Source: Bradymonadales bacterium (GTDB lineage Bacteria; Myxococcota_A; Bradymonadia; JAFGEP01). From it: a stretch of 64,000 bases of DNA. Below are positions 30,817 to 41,208 of the stretch, piece after piece. The stretch lies in assembly GCA_016931535.1 (NCBI GenBank), contig JAFGEP010000050.1:62001-126000 (forward strand), written 5' to 3'. The number at the start of each line of letters is the position of its first letter. The first letter of the stretch is position 1. The position numbers were made by a program, and so were the translations under genes. The notes under the pieces were generated by a model. It ran no database searches. It worked only from the letters and a program-made list of their open reading frames with translations, and was not told the DNA's origin.

Positions 30817-32835
30817 ATGCAGATCAGTCCGCTCATCAAGGCCATCCCCGCGACCCGCCTGGTCGCCTTTGCTGTCACGCTGACTGCGGCTCTCGTCCTT
30901 CTTTCGCTTGTGCCGGTCGATGAGGATCGGGCGGTCGGCCTGACCGCCAGTCAGCTGGCGGCCGACCAGGTGTTTCCCTCGCTCTTGGAGTCATGGCAGA
31001 GCCTACAACCGGAGCCGTTGCCGGAAACTCCCAGGGTTCATCTGCGCTGGGAGGGATCGCCGGCGGTAGGGCAGGAGCTGGAGTGGGCCGCGCGGCACCG
31101 TTTCGAGTTGGTGGAAGCGGCAGAGGGGGTGCCCGATCTGTCGCTCACGGTGCTGGTGGAAAACGACCAGCTGGAGCTGGGCGGCTCCCTTTCGGAGGGG
31201 AGCCTGACCGCGTCTGGTTCTGCGCGCATCGGACGGTGGATCTCGCTGGTTCCTCCCTTGCTGGCAATCCTGGTCGCGCTGTTCTTGCGGAAGCTGCTAG
31301 TGGCGATGGTGAGCGCGATCATTGTCGGATCGCTGCTCCATTTTCAGGGCAATCCGGTTGTCGATCTGGCTCAAGGCGCCCAGGTCTATCTCTGGGGGGT
31401 GCTGTCGGACACCTTCAACCTTCAGATCCTGGCGTTTACCTTCGGCCTGGTGGGCATGGTCATGGTGGCCACCCGCTCCGGCGGCAGTCAGGGGTTGATC
31501 GACCAGGTCGCCCGCATCGCCTCCTCGGCGCGATCCACCCGGATCGCGACATTCTTGATGGGCCTGGTGATCTTCTTCGATGACTACGCCAACGCCATCG
31601 TGGTGGGTACGACCGCCAGGCCGATGACCGACCGCCACCGGATCTCGAGGGAGAAGCTGGCCTACCTGGTGGACAGCACCTCGGCGCCAGTGGCCGGATT
31701 GGCTGTCATATCGACCTGGATCGCCTTCGAGGTGGGGTTGCTGCAGCCGCTGATCGACCAGCTTCATCTCGAGCTGGAGCCGGGGGTCCAGACAAGTGGC
31801 TACTCCATGTTCCTGGCGATGCTTCCCTTTCGCTTCTACTGCCTGATCACCCTCGCTTTCGTGCTGTCCAGCGCCATGTCCAGTCGCGACTTTGGCTCCA
31901 TGCTGAAGGCGGAGCGGCGGGCGGCGACCACCGGGCAGCTCCTGGCACCGGACGCCAGACCATTGACCAGCAGCAGCATGGCCACGCTGAAGCCGGATGA
32001 AGGAGCTCCCTGCCGCTGGTACAACGCAGTGATCCCCATCCTGGTGGCCGTGGGCATGGTCATCGCCGGCATGCTCTACTCCGGTCGCGGCGCGGTGTAC
32101 GAAGCCGGCATGGCCTTCGACCTGCTCCGGCTGGAGACCTGGAAGTTGGCCTTCGGCGCTGCCGACAGCGGGTTGGTCCTGGTCGTTGCCGCAGGAGCCA
32201 GCAGCGCCGTCGCTATCCTGTTACCGGTCCTCCAGCGGATCCTGCGGCTGCGGGTGGCGGTCGTCACCTGGCTCAAGGCCATTCCCGCCACCTGGCTGGC
32301 GATCTCGATCCTCGTGTGCGCTTGGGCTATCCGGGCCGTATGCGACGATCTGGGTACCAGCGTCTTCTTGATCTCGGCGTTGGGAGAGTCCATTCCTCCC
32401 CTGTTGTTTCCGCTGTTCACCTTTTTCCTGGCTGCCCTCGTCGCCTTCTCCACCGGAACCTCCTGGGGCACCATGGGGATCCTGCTGCCCCTGATCGTAC
32501 CCTGGGCTTACACCCTCGCCCAGCAACCGGATGTTCCCGCCCTGCTGGTGCTGGTATCTGCCGCGGCGGTCCTGGATGGCGCCATCATGGGGGATCACTG
32601 CTCGCCCATCAGCGACACCACCGTCATGAGCTCCATCGCCTCCAGTTGCGATCACATCGACCATGTCCGCACCCAGCTTCCCTACGCCATCACCTGCGCC
32701 CTTCTGGCCTCCTTGGCCTACGCTACGGTGGTATCCGAGCTGCCGTTGGGCGTCATCTACCTGCTGGCGCTGTTCCTGGTCCTCTCGATCCTCGGCTTGG
32801 TCGGTCGGCCGATCTCCCCGGTACGCCCCCGCTGA
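30817..32835 (+). CDS. NhaC-family Na+/H+ antiporter
   Basis: FLMGLVIFFDDYANAIVVGTTARPMTDRHRISREKLAYLVDSTSAPVAGLAVISTWIAFEVGL; GDHCSPISDTTVMSSIASSCDHIDHVRTQLPYA. Confidence 0.92.
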   Translation: MQISPLIKAIPATRLVAFAVTLTAALVLLSLVPVDEDRAVGLTASQLAADQVFPSLLESWQSLQPEPLPETPRVHLRWEGSPAVGQELEWAARHRFELVEAAEGVPDLSLTVLVENDQLELGGSLSEGSLTASGSARIGRWISLVPPLLAILVALFLRKLLVAMVSAIIVGSLLHFQGNPVVDLAQGAQVYLWGVLSDTFNLQILAFTFGLVGMVMVATRSGGSQGLIDQVARIASSARSTRIATFLMGLVIFFDDYANAIVVGTTARPMTDRHRISREKLAYLVDSTSAPVAGLAVISTWIAFEVGLLQPLIDQLHLELEPGVQTSGYSMFLAMLPFRFYCLITLAFVLSSAMSSRDFGSMLKAERRAATTGQLLAPDARPLTSSSMATLKPDEGAPCRWYNAVIPILVAVGMVIAGMLYSGRGAVYEAGMAFDLLRLETWKLAFGAADSGLVLVVAAGASSAVAILLPVLQRILRLRVAVVTWLKAIPATWLAISILVCAWAIRAVCDDLGTSVFLISALGESIPPLLFPLFTFFLAALVAFSTGTSWGTMGILLPLIVPWAYTLAQQPDVPALLVLVSAAAVLDGAIMGDHCSPISDTTVMSSIASSCDHIDHVRTQLPYAITCALLASLAYATVVSELPLGVIYLLALFLVLSILGLVGRPISPVRPR

Positions 32836-32909
32836 CACCCGAGGGACCGTCTTTTCTTTGGCGTATGGGTGGGGTTGATTTTTATTGTCACAGTGCACAA
32901 AATGGGCTA

Positions 32910-32953
32910 TGACGCATAGCGTCAAGGGTGTAATTTTATGGTCGCACTATAAT
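32910..32953 (+). promoter_or_regulatory. Putative promoter/operator: TGACGC-ATA-GCGTCA palindrome upstream of a TATAAT box
   Basis: Palindrome 32910-32924, TATAAT 32948-32953, in an AT-rich gap 5' of the PlsC-hydrolase gene. Confidence 0.45.
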
Positions 32954-32969
32954 AACCCAAGGAGGACCA

Positions 32970-34520
32970 ATGGACCGCGAACAGATCGCCAATGCTGTAC
33001 TCTGGCCGATCGACAGGGCCGTCGGGCTATCCGTGGCGGGGCTCGAGAAGACCGGTTTACTGGATAAGCTATCGGGGGCCATCTACTACGGGTTGAAGAC
33101 GCTGCTTCGCACCCAGTTCCAGGCCATCAATGGCTTGGAGATCGAGGGGATCGAGAACATCCCGGACGACACGGGGGTGATTCTCGCCTCCAATCATCAG
33201 AGCTGGCTGGACGTGCAGGTTCTCGGCGCAGCATCCCCCCGACGCGTGCACTTCGTTGCCAAGAATGAGTTCCGGACCTGGCCGGGGTTGCGCCACCTGG
33301 TCAAGATGACGGAGTCGGTGTTCATCAATCGTGGCGGGGACCGGGATGCGCTGGCCGGGATCGTGGAGCACCTGAAAAACGGGTGGGCCGTGGGAATGTA
33401 CCCGGAGGGGACCATTCCCGGTGAGGAGGATATCGGTCGGAGCGCAGTCCAGGCGGAGACCGGACTTCTCCAAGGCCGTAGTGGAGTGGCTCGGTTGGCA
33501 TTGGAGGCCAATGTGCCCATCGTTCCCGTCGGGGTATCGGGGACGGGGCGGGCGTTGCCGCCGGAGGTGTATCCTCGGCTGGAGATCCTGCGGTTGCTCA
33601 AATCGACCCCCATCCGGATCCGTTTCGGCAAGCCGATCGATCCGGGCGAATACCGGAATCGGGAGCGAAATCGGGAGCTGTACAGGGAGATCACGGATCG
33701 GGTGATGCGTGAGATCAGTGGGTTGGTAGATCACCAGGACAACTATATTCCGCTCGAGCTACCGATCGAGCCGATCCAACCGGTGGAGCGGTTGGGGGTG
33801 CTGGTGTTGCACGGGTTCACGTCGCATCTGGACACGGTCAACGGGCTGATTCCTCATCTTCAGAGATTGAAGCTGGACTGGGAGATGCCGGTACTGCGGG
33901 GTCATGGAACCCAGTACCAGGATCTAGCGGGGGTTCGGGCCGGAGACTGGTTCGACGATGCGCAATGGGCCTTTACCGAGTTGCTGCAGCGGGTGGACAA
34001 GGTCATCGTGGTCGGGCTATCGATGGGGGGACTGTTGGCGCTGGATCTTGGGATGCACTATCCAGAGCGAGTGGCAGCGGTGGTCACGGTGGCAGCGGCG
34101 CTGCGTTTTACCGATCCGATGGCTCGTTTCAGCCAGCAGCTTGGGCGGGTAGTCAAGTTCTGGCCTTCTCCCAACTCCTTCAACGATCCGGAGCTCAAGG
34201 CGGAGCGTTGCAGGAACTACCCGAAGTTCGCGGTGGACTCCTTCGCCTCCCTGTACAGCTATGCTCAGGACATCGAGCGGCGCCTGGACCGGCTGACGGT
34301 TCCCCTCTGCATCCTGCAGAGCAAGAGGGACCAGATCGTGGCGCCCGAGTCGGCCAACATCATCTACGAGCGGGTGAGCTCTCGCCACCGGGAGATCCTG
34401 TGGTACTCCAAGAGCGGTCACGAGATGATGCAGGATCTGGAGGCCAAGCAGGTGTTGTCGGATATCGCCGGCTACATCGGGCGCTTCCAGCAGCAGCGCT
34501 CCGACAGCCAGCAGCCGTAG
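32970..34520 (+). CDS. Fusion: 1-acylglycerol-3-phosphate acyltransferase (PlsC-like) + alpha/beta hydrolase
   Basis: Acyltransferase motifs NHQSWLD, FINRGGDRDA, MYPEGTIPG, VPIVPVGVSG; hydrolase VLVLHGFTSHLDTV, VVGLSMGGLLALDLG (GxSxG), SKRDQIVAPESA, SGHEMMQD. Confidence 0.93.
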   Translation: MDREQIANAVLWPIDRAVGLSVAGLEKTGLLDKLSGAIYYGLKTLLRTQFQAINGLEIEGIENIPDDTGVILASNHQSWLDVQVLGAASPRRVHFVAKNEFRTWPGLRHLVKMTESVFINRGGDRDALAGIVEHLKNGWAVGMYPEGTIPGEEDIGRSAVQAETGLLQGRSGVARLALEANVPIVPVGVSGTGRALPPEVYPRLEILRLLKSTPIRIRFGKPIDPGEYRNRERNRELYREITDRVMREISGLVDHQDNYIPLELPIEPIQPVERLGVLVLHGFTSHLDTVNGLIPHLQRLKLDWEMPVLRGHGTQYQDLAGVRAGDWFDDAQWAFTELLQRVDKVIVVGLSMGGLLALDLGMHYPERVAAVVTVAAALRFTDPMARFSQQLGRVVKFWPSPNSFNDPELKAERCRNYPKFAVDSFASLYSYAQDIERRLDRLTVPLCILQSKRDQIVAPESANIIYERVSSRHREILWYSKSGHEMMQDLEAKQVLSDIAGYIGRFQQQRSDSQQP

Positions 34521-34659
34521 GCCGTTGGTAGGTGAATGTTCTTGGGCCCATCCCTTCGGGTACTGCAGAATCGGGCCCATCATGGGGAATGGCGCCCCTC
34601 CTGTGCGAGAGCGGGAGAGGCGCGTGGGGGTTGGGGCACCTCAGATCTCATTTCAGTCA

Positions 34660-37600
34660 CTAGTCGCTCAATTCTTGCTGCCGAACCAGGTCGATCAGTA
34701 GGGCGGCCCTCCTCCGGAAGTCCGGATCTGCCGCGTCCAGCAGATCGAGGGCAGCGCGGCTCTGGAGTCTCGCGGTGTCGTTCGATCCCCGCAGCCGGTT
34801 GATACGGGCCAGAGTGGCCAGCAGATCCGGGCTGTACTGCAGGTTGGTGCCGAGGGCTCGGTACGCGAGTCGAAGGGCCTCATCCAGGTTGGAGCCGCTG
34901 TCGGCCAGGAGGTTGGCCAGACCGAGGAGCAGGGTTGGGTCGTCCCCCCTTTGCTGCAACGCCCGGCGGTATAGCTCGATGGCGGCCTGGTCTCCCTCCG
35001 TCTCCTCCAGGATGAGGGCCAGAGGTCCGGGGTCGCCCAGTGTGGCCGGGAAGAGTCTCAGGCGAGGGAAATGCGTTTGAACGAAATCCTGGCCTTCGGC
35101 GCTGTGGCCCGTATCGTGGAAGGCATCGAGGACCCGAGAGAGACCTGCCAGGCGAGGCCCATTGGGGGTGAACTCGACTGAACGCGCCATGTCCAGAAGA
35201 AGCGGGTTGCCCTCCTCCTCCCGGTCGGTGACCAGAAGAGCCCTGGCGACCAGATCCTGGCCCCAGGTGGGGTTGAACGCGGTGCTCAGATAGCGGTCCA
35301 GGTCGCTTTGTGCTTGACCGAGCTGTCCTTGGTACACCAGGGCTGCTGCTCTCAGGGCGTAGGGCGTAGGGAGGTCGGGTCGTCGCTCGATGGCTCTGGT
35401 GGTCAGCTCAACCGCAAGGTCAGGTCGGCCCCAGTCAAGGAGCATGCGAGCCACTTCGACGATCTGGCCGGGGGGTAGGTGAGCCTGCTCGAGTGTAGCG
35501 GTCAACGACTCCAGAGCCCCTTCGGGCTGTTGGCCATTTTCCTTCAGGATCTCGATGGACTGCAACAGACTCCTCCAATCGAGGTCGGCCTCGCTTAGCA
35601 GGGATCGGGCGTAACCGGCCGCAATCGAATTGGGGGCACTTCCGAGCGATCGCAGCAGCAGGTGGCGATTGATCGGCTCTTGGGGCACCAGTCTCTCCAG
35701 CTGCGCCAGCAAGTCGGCGGCTTGGGCGAGCTGTCCCTGGTCGATCAGGGCGGTCATCAGCTCGGCGCGCTGCTCGAACGATCCAGGGATGATGGTCGAC
35801 ATCCTTTCTCTCAGGGACAAGGTCAGCTCCGGCTCCAGGATGGCGACAGCAGGCCGATCGAGGGCGGCCAGGATCTCCCTGCGGTGAAGGACCGGACCGC
35901 CGGCGCGATCGAGAAGCGAGAGGATCCGTTCCGGCTGATCCGACCGAACCAGCAGCTGTACCGCCTGGGCAAGAGGAGCGGGACGCCCGGCGATCCGCTC
36001 GACGGCCTGGAGGTACCGATCGGCCGCCAGATCCCATCGTCCCAGCATTTCCTGGTACTGGGCCTCTGCCAGTAGCTGTCGGTAGCGTCCCGCAACACGG
36101 CTCGTAGCCAGTTCGATTGCGGATTGAGCCAGATCCGGCCGATCGCCGAGCAGGCAGGCATGAATCACCAGCTGGAGCGCCTCTCGGGATTGCTGTTCGG
36201 AGCCTGTGGCGAGGATCGCCTCCAAGAGGGTGACCACCTGTTGGGCAGCCCCTGCTTGGGCCAGGGCACGTCCCATCGCCATGAGCGAAGGGACGTGCCC
36301 GGCTGCAAGCTCGAGATACCTGGAGAGGAGCGCATCGACCCGTTCGGTCTGTCCCATCTCGTAGGCGTGACGAGCCGCGACGCAGAAGAGCGCATCAGGA
36401 CCCTCGGCGGTCTGGATCTCCCGCTCGGCGAGCTGGACCGCCTCGGTCACGAACCCGTGATCGGCGAACAGCTCGATGGCTGTTGCCAGCACCTCGCTCG
36501 GGCTTGAGGAGCGAAAGAGAACGGACTGGGGCTGAACGGTGAGTGGATCAAGTCTCTCGACCAGGTCCAATGCTGGATGGCTCTGTCCGTGGGTCAACAA
36601 CCAGTCCAGTCTTGCCAGCAGGATAGGCGTCGCCTCGATCCGATCGGTTGCCGCCGCCAGGCCGGCTTCGATCTGCTCTGGGTCTCCCAGGACCTCGGCC
36701 AGAGCCAGGATGGACCGGATCTGATCGATGGAGTGTTCGTTTTCCGATCTGGCCATCGATTCCAGGTAGATCCAGGCCAAGCCGAAGGGGGCGAGGCCGC
36801 CCACAAGTGCTGAGAGGGTGGCTCTCTCGGTGAGCTCGCTGCCGGTAGCCGAGTCGAGGGTCGAGAGGATCTCGAGCCCTTGTTGCCATTGTCCTGAGGA
36901 TGCCAGTTGTGCCGCCTGGCGGACCCGCAATGGCCGGACATTGCCGCCGCGTTCCTGGAGGGCGTCGATCCACAGGGACAGGGTCTGTCCTGGAACCTGG
37001 GCGGCTGCGCGCTCGAAGTGAAGATCCAAAAGCCGGACGGCCTCCTCCACGTTGCCGGTCAGGATCAGGTGTCCGATCCGAACCAGCGCCTCCTGGCTGT
37101 GGCCGTGTGCCATCTCGGTTTCCAGGGCAGCCGTGAGGTCGCCCCCTTCATCCAGATGGGCCCGAAGGAGCTGGCGGCCGCGGTCTGTTTCCCCCCTCTC
37201 CAGGGCCTGTTTGGCCGCCTGAAGCAGGTAGGCGGATCGCAGGTCGCTCTCGGACAGCACCCATTGGAGTGTCCGGTCCACCAGGTCGTGGCGCCCAACC
37301 AGGGCATAGGATTGCAGGATCCGATCGAAGAGCTGTCTCCTGCGGGTGGCCGACCTCGCCTGGCGTTCCACGCGATCCATCGCCGTCTCGAAGCTCTCTT
37401 CCGCCTCAGCTACCTGGGCGAGGCAGGCATGAACACGACCGAGATCGACAAGCAGCTCCGGGGTGTTGCCACCGGCCTCTCGCGCGTTTTGCAGGGCGCG
37501 CAAGGAGAGGTCGAAACGGAAGGACTGTTCAAACAGCCGAGCGTAACTCCACCAGGCGCGCCAGGGAGAAGGGGAGCGCGCGGCCAGCTCGCCAAAGCGG

Positions 37601-40485
37601 GTGAAGGCCGAGTGGATGTCCCCCTCCAGGAGGTCGATTCGCCCCAACTCCTCGATCGAGTCGGTTTGCTGGGGAGCCAAAGAGAGCGCCATTTCGAGTC
37701 GGGTCCGGGCCTGGGAGTAGAGGCCGATCTCCGCCAGGCGTGGGGCCGACCGGTTCAGAGCCGACAGCTGATCCTGGCTGGACTCCACGTATCGATTGGC
37801 CAGATGGACCAGTTGGCGGGCACCTCCATCCTCGACGAGCAGGTCGGCTCCCACTTCGAAGGCTCTGGCGCGTCCCTCGTCGGTCGTCGCCAGGGAGAGC
37901 GCCTGTGCAGCCAGGTCGACAGCCTGAGGCAAATACCCTTGGCCAGCCAGAAGCTCCGCCGAATCCAACGCCAGGGTGGCCGGCTCCGGGTCGTTCTGTA
38001 TCTCCTCCGACAGCATCGCCACCGCCAGGTCGATGTCTCCGCCTCCCAGAATCAGGGAGCGGGCGTGGTCCTTTCGAAACGCCTCTCCAGGCGCTCCGAG
38101 TCGGTTCGCTCGCTGGTAGGCCTGCGCCGCCAGATCGAAGAAGCCGGCGTTGGCGATGGTGCTGGCTGTCTGGACCATCAGCCAGGCATCCTCGACGCCG
38201 GCCTCGAGGAACTCCTGGTAGTCGCGACGAGCGCTCGCCAGGTAGACCTGCTCCTGTTGCAGCTGTCGGGCGGTGGCCGCCCCTCGTGCCAGGTCCAGGT
38301 GTAGTCGTGCGGAGGCCAGGTACACACCGGCCAGCCGAGGTCGTCGGGTGTGGACCTGGTGGAGGACCTCGGCCGCCAGCCGCTGTTCCTGCTTTCTGGA
38401 AAGAGACCAGACCACGGTCTGAGCGGCTCGCGTGGGGTCTTCTGCGCCAAGGATGTAGTCCACGTAGGCCTGTTGTGTGCGACGCAGGTCCCCTCCGTCG
38501 AGCAGCCGCTCGGCCAGCTGGAGGCGCAGATCCGCTCGATCTGGTTCCATGGCCAGCATCCGCTCCAGGAGCTCGACCGCCTGGGTCCGAAAGGAGGGGG
38601 CATCGAACAGCGCCAGGATCTCCTCGTAGGCCTGCATGGGCTCGCCGGATCGGTCGGCGAACGCCTGGTAGGCTTCCCACATCTCATCAAACCGAACCAG
38701 CATCTGGTAGGTTCGCCCCAGCTCCAGGTAGGCGGAGCGGTCCCCGCAACCATCTTCGATCGCTCGCTCGAGCCAACCGACGGCGTCGGTATAGGCGCCC
38801 CTATCCAGCAGGACGCGAGCTACCTGGAGAGCCATTGGTCCCGGTTCGGGAGCTTCCTGGACCAGCGCCTCGTAGACCTCCCTTTCCCGTTGCGGCTCTC
38901 CCCCCAGGTAGTAGGCGCGAGCCAGTCGCCAGGCGATCTCTTCGGAAGGGTCGATATCAACCAGGGAACGAAGCATCTGCGCTGCTTCCCGCCATTGCTG
39001 ATATCTCTCCAGTAGCTCGGCGGCTTGCCGAAGGGCTGTCGAGTCGCCGCCGGTCGAGCGGACATAGGTCTGAAGGGTCGAGACCAGGTCGTAGGTCCAG
39101 CCGATCTCCGCGTAGGCCTCTCCCAGCTTGAGATAGAGGTCGCCAGGCCCTTCCATCCCATCGAGAGCCTGCCGATAGTAGAAGATGGCATCGGCAATGG
39201 ACCCCCGGCTGTGGTACCAGTCTCCCACAGCTTCGGCACCGAGGGCGGGGTCTTCGGAACCGGCGATGAAGTCGGCCAGCAAGGTCTCAGCCCGAGTGCG
39301 CTGCTCTCGCCGGAGATAGACCTCGGCCAGTGTGGTGGCCAGGTCGATCTCGGGGCGATGGTGAAACCCTCTCTCCAGGTAATCCAGGGCCGGCCCCACA
39401 TGGCCTGCCGCCAACGCGGTCTGGTAGGCGGCGATGAGCGACTGGGAATAGGGGATGGTCGGGGTCTGAAGGATCCGTTCGACCAAACGATCCAGGATGG
39501 AGCTCCCTTCTCGGTCACGGGCGGTGGCGAAGTACAGCTCAGCCAGCTGAAGGTAGCTGGAGACCTGATCGGGATTCTCCTCGATCGCCCGGTGGAGGTA
39601 AGAGGCTGCCAGATCCCACTGGTAGACCTGTGCCGCTGTTTGGGCTACCTGCTCCAGCCGATCTGCCCGGGGCTGTGGGCCCGGACTGTCTAGGTAGGTC
39701 TGAAAAGTAGCGGCGCTCTCCTCGATTCTTCCCATCCGAAGCTGGAGCTGGCCCAAGGCCAGAAGCACCTCCGGGACGGTGGGATAGGCGCTGGCCAGTT
39801 CGGCCAGCATAGAGACCGCCGATTCGTGTTCGCCCGCTTGTGCCAGTTGGCGGGCGTGAGCCTGGCCGGCCCGGATGATGCGGGGGTCGAAGCCGGCTTG
39901 ATCCAACGGTTCCCCCGATTCGACCTGGAGTCGAACCAGAGCGCGCAACAGGCGCAACGCATCCCCCGGGCGGTCGGCACTCAGGGCGGAGTCGGCAGCC
40001 AAAGAAACGAGGTGCCTGAGCTGCTGGTCGTTGGGACGTACCCCTAGATTATTGGCCAATACCAGGTGCAAGGCGGCATCCACCTGCTGGTCTACCCCGA
40101 GGTGGCCCTCCCCCATGGTCAGATGAGCGATGCCGAGGTCATCCGTGGCCAGCTCTCCACTGGCCAAGGCAAAAGAGGCGTGCTCTATCGCCTCAAGGAA
40201 GTCTCGTGCGCCGAGCGCCGCTCGGGCATAGAGAAGGTGAAGCCGTCCATCCAGCGGAAAACGGCTCAACCCCTGTTCGGCTTGGGTGCGGGCCGTGACC
40301 CAGTCCTCACGAGCCAAGGCATCCAGGCCGGTCTGGTAGGGAGAGTGACAGGCCACCCAGAGGCCGACCAGGGCGCAAATCAGGTAAAACGCGAGCAGAC
40401 CGCACGGCGCTGTGGCGCCGGCGCGGGTCTGAGTTCTTCTCTTTTCGTCTGGCACGAGCGGGCGGGCCGGGGTGGGGGTTGACAC
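34660..40485 (-). CDS. Very large TPR-repeat lipoprotein (~1,940 aa)
   Basis: Continuous TPR-like repeats; likely GTG start at 40485 (VSTPTPARPLVPDEKRR...FYLICALVGLWVAC, lipobox-like); ORF extends to 40698. Confidence 0.85.
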   Translation of the reverse strand: MSTPTPARPLVPDEKRRTQTRAGATAPCGLLAFYLICALVGLWVACHSPYQTGLDALAREDWVTARTQAEQGLSRFPLDGRLHLLYARAALGARDFLEAIEHASFALASGELATDDLGIAHLTMGEGHLGVDQQVDAALHLVLANNLGVRPNDQQLRHLVSLAADSALSADRPGDALRLLRALVRLQVESGEPLDQAGFDPRIIRAGQAHARQLAQAGEHESAVSMLAELASAYPTVPEVLLALGQLQLRMGRIEESAATFQTYLDSPGPQPRADRLEQVAQTAAQVYQWDLAASYLHRAIEENPDQVSSYLQLAELYFATARDREGSSILDRLVERILQTPTIPYSQSLIAAYQTALAAGHVGPALDYLERGFHHRPEIDLATTLAEVYLRREQRTRAETLLADFIAGSEDPALGAEAVGDWYHSRGSIADAIFYYRQALDGMEGPGDLYLKLGEAYAEIGWTYDLVSTLQTYVRSTGGDSTALRQAAELLERYQQWREAAQMLRSLVDIDPSEEIAWRLARAYYLGGEPQREREVYEALVQEAPEPGPMALQVARVLLDRGAYTDAVGWLERAIEDGCGDRSAYLELGRTYQMLVRFDEMWEAYQAFADRSGEPMQAYEEILALFDAPSFRTQAVELLERMLAMEPDRADLRLQLAERLLDGGDLRRTQQAYVDYILGAEDPTRAAQTVVWSLSRKQEQRLAAEVLHQVHTRRPRLAGVYLASARLHLDLARGAATARQLQQEQVYLASARRDYQEFLEAGVEDAWLMVQTASTIANAGFFDLAAQAYQRANRLGAPGEAFRKDHARSLILGGGDIDLAVAMLSEEIQNDPEPATLALDSAELLAGQGYLPQAVDLAAQALSLATTDEGRARAFEVGADLLVEDGGARQLVHLANRYVESSQDQLSALNRSAPRLAEIGLYSQARTRLEMALSLAPQQTDSIEELGRIDLLEGDIHSAFTRFGELAARSPSPWRAWWSYARLFEQSFRFDLSLRALQNAREAGGNTPELLVDLGRVHACLAQVAEAEESFETAMDRVERQARSATRRRQLFDRILQSYALVGRHDLVDRTLQWVLSESDLRSAYLLQAAKQALERGETDRGRQLLRAHLDEGGDLTAALETEMAHGHSQEALVRIGHLILTGNVEEAVRLLDLHFERAAAQVPGQTLSLWIDALQERGGNVRPLRVRQAAQLASSGQWQQGLEILSTLDSATGSELTERATLSALVGGLAPFGLAWIYLESMARSENEHSIDQIRSILALAEVLGDPEQIEAGLAAATDRIEATPILLARLDWLLTHGQSHPALDLVERLDPLTVQPQSVLFRSSSPSEVLATAIELFADHGFVTEAVQLAEREIQTAEGPDALFCVAARHAYEMGQTERVDALLSRYLELAAGHVPSLMAMGRALAQAGAAQQVVTLLEAILATGSEQQSREALQLVIHACLLGDRPDLAQSAIELATSRVAGRYRQLLAEAQYQEMLGRWDLAADRYLQAVERIAGRPAPLAQAVQLLVRSDQPERILSLLDRAGGPVLHRREILAALDRPAVAILEPELTLSLRERMSTIIPGSFEQRAELMTALIDQGQLAQAADLLAQLERLVPQEPINRHLLLRSLGSAPNSIAAGYARSLLSEADLDWRSLLQSIEILKENGQQPEGALESLTATLEQAHLPPGQIVEVARMLLDWGRPDLAVELTTRAIERRPDLPTPYALRAAALVYQGQLGQAQSDLDRYLSTAFNPTWGQDLVARALLVTDREEEGNPLLLDMARSVEFTPNGPRLAGLSRVLDAFHDTGHSAEGQDFVQTHFPRLRLFPATLGDPGPLALILEETEGDQAAIELYRRALQQRGDDPTLLLGLANLLADSGSNLDEALRLAYRALGTNLQYSPDLLATLARINRLRGSNDTARLQSRAALDLLDAADPDFRRRAALLIDLVRQQELSD

Positions 40486-40624
40486 GGCGTGATACCTCGA
40501 TCTGCCACACCTGCCACAAAGGGGCGGGCGGGGTTCACAACACTGGCCTTGCGACACGGTCCACCACCGAGGTGGTGAAAGGGTTTCGTTGACGTCGAGT
40601 CCGCTCCCCATTACTGTATTAGGT

Positions 40625-41128
40625 ATGCAGGACTGTTCATCTGACTCCCTGCTCAGGAATCTGCTCACCGAAGAGATCGCGGAGGCAGGCGGTCGCATCG
40701 CCCAAGTGTTACAGGGCCATAGCGCCCTTGATCGCCACCGTCGCCGCGAGATCAGGACCCTTTTACGGGAAGCCTTTCAGAGCACGCAAGATGAAAGCTC
40801 GATCGATCGACTGGTCGGAATAGCCGAGCGCTTGAGACGGTTGCTCCTGGAGCTTGGAGAATTGCCGACCAAAGAGCTGGAGCACCTCCTGGAAAGGCGA
40901 CAGAAGTTCGGCGTCGTGGACGAGGGGTTGGTCGAGCGGGGTACGGAGCTGTCGGATACCATCCATCGCCACACCGAGCAGATCGCCCTCGACATCGAGG
41001 AGAGAATGAAACGGGGCATACAGGTCTCATCGGGCCAACAGACCGCCCAGGGGGATCGGTCCCTTGCCCCTCGCCCGCTGAGTACGGGCCAGGAGTTGAT
41101 GGAGTTGGTCGTCAAGAAACACTGGTAG
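40625..41128 (+). CDS. Hypothetical protein, helical
   Basis: 167 aa from MQDCSSDSLLRNLLTEEI; followed by the HPF gene. Confidence 0.65.
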   Translation: MQDCSSDSLLRNLLTEEIAEAGGRIAQVLQGHSALDRHRRREIRTLLREAFQSTQDESSIDRLVGIAERLRRLLLELGELPTKELEHLLERRQKFGVVDEGLVERGTELSDTIHRHTEQIALDIEERMKRGIQVSSGQQTAQGDRSLAPRPLSTGQELMELVVKKHW

Positions 41129-41208
41129 CGCAGTCGGGTGCGGTCATGTGAGACCGCTCCGGTACGGGCAGCGACAGGCTGCATCATCCATATCAAGCAT
41201 GGAGGAGG

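Noticed and set aside
36907-38304. 465 aa plus-strand ORF (and others across 34.7-40.5 kb)
   Set aside because: Lie antisense to the large TPR gene; no domain signals.
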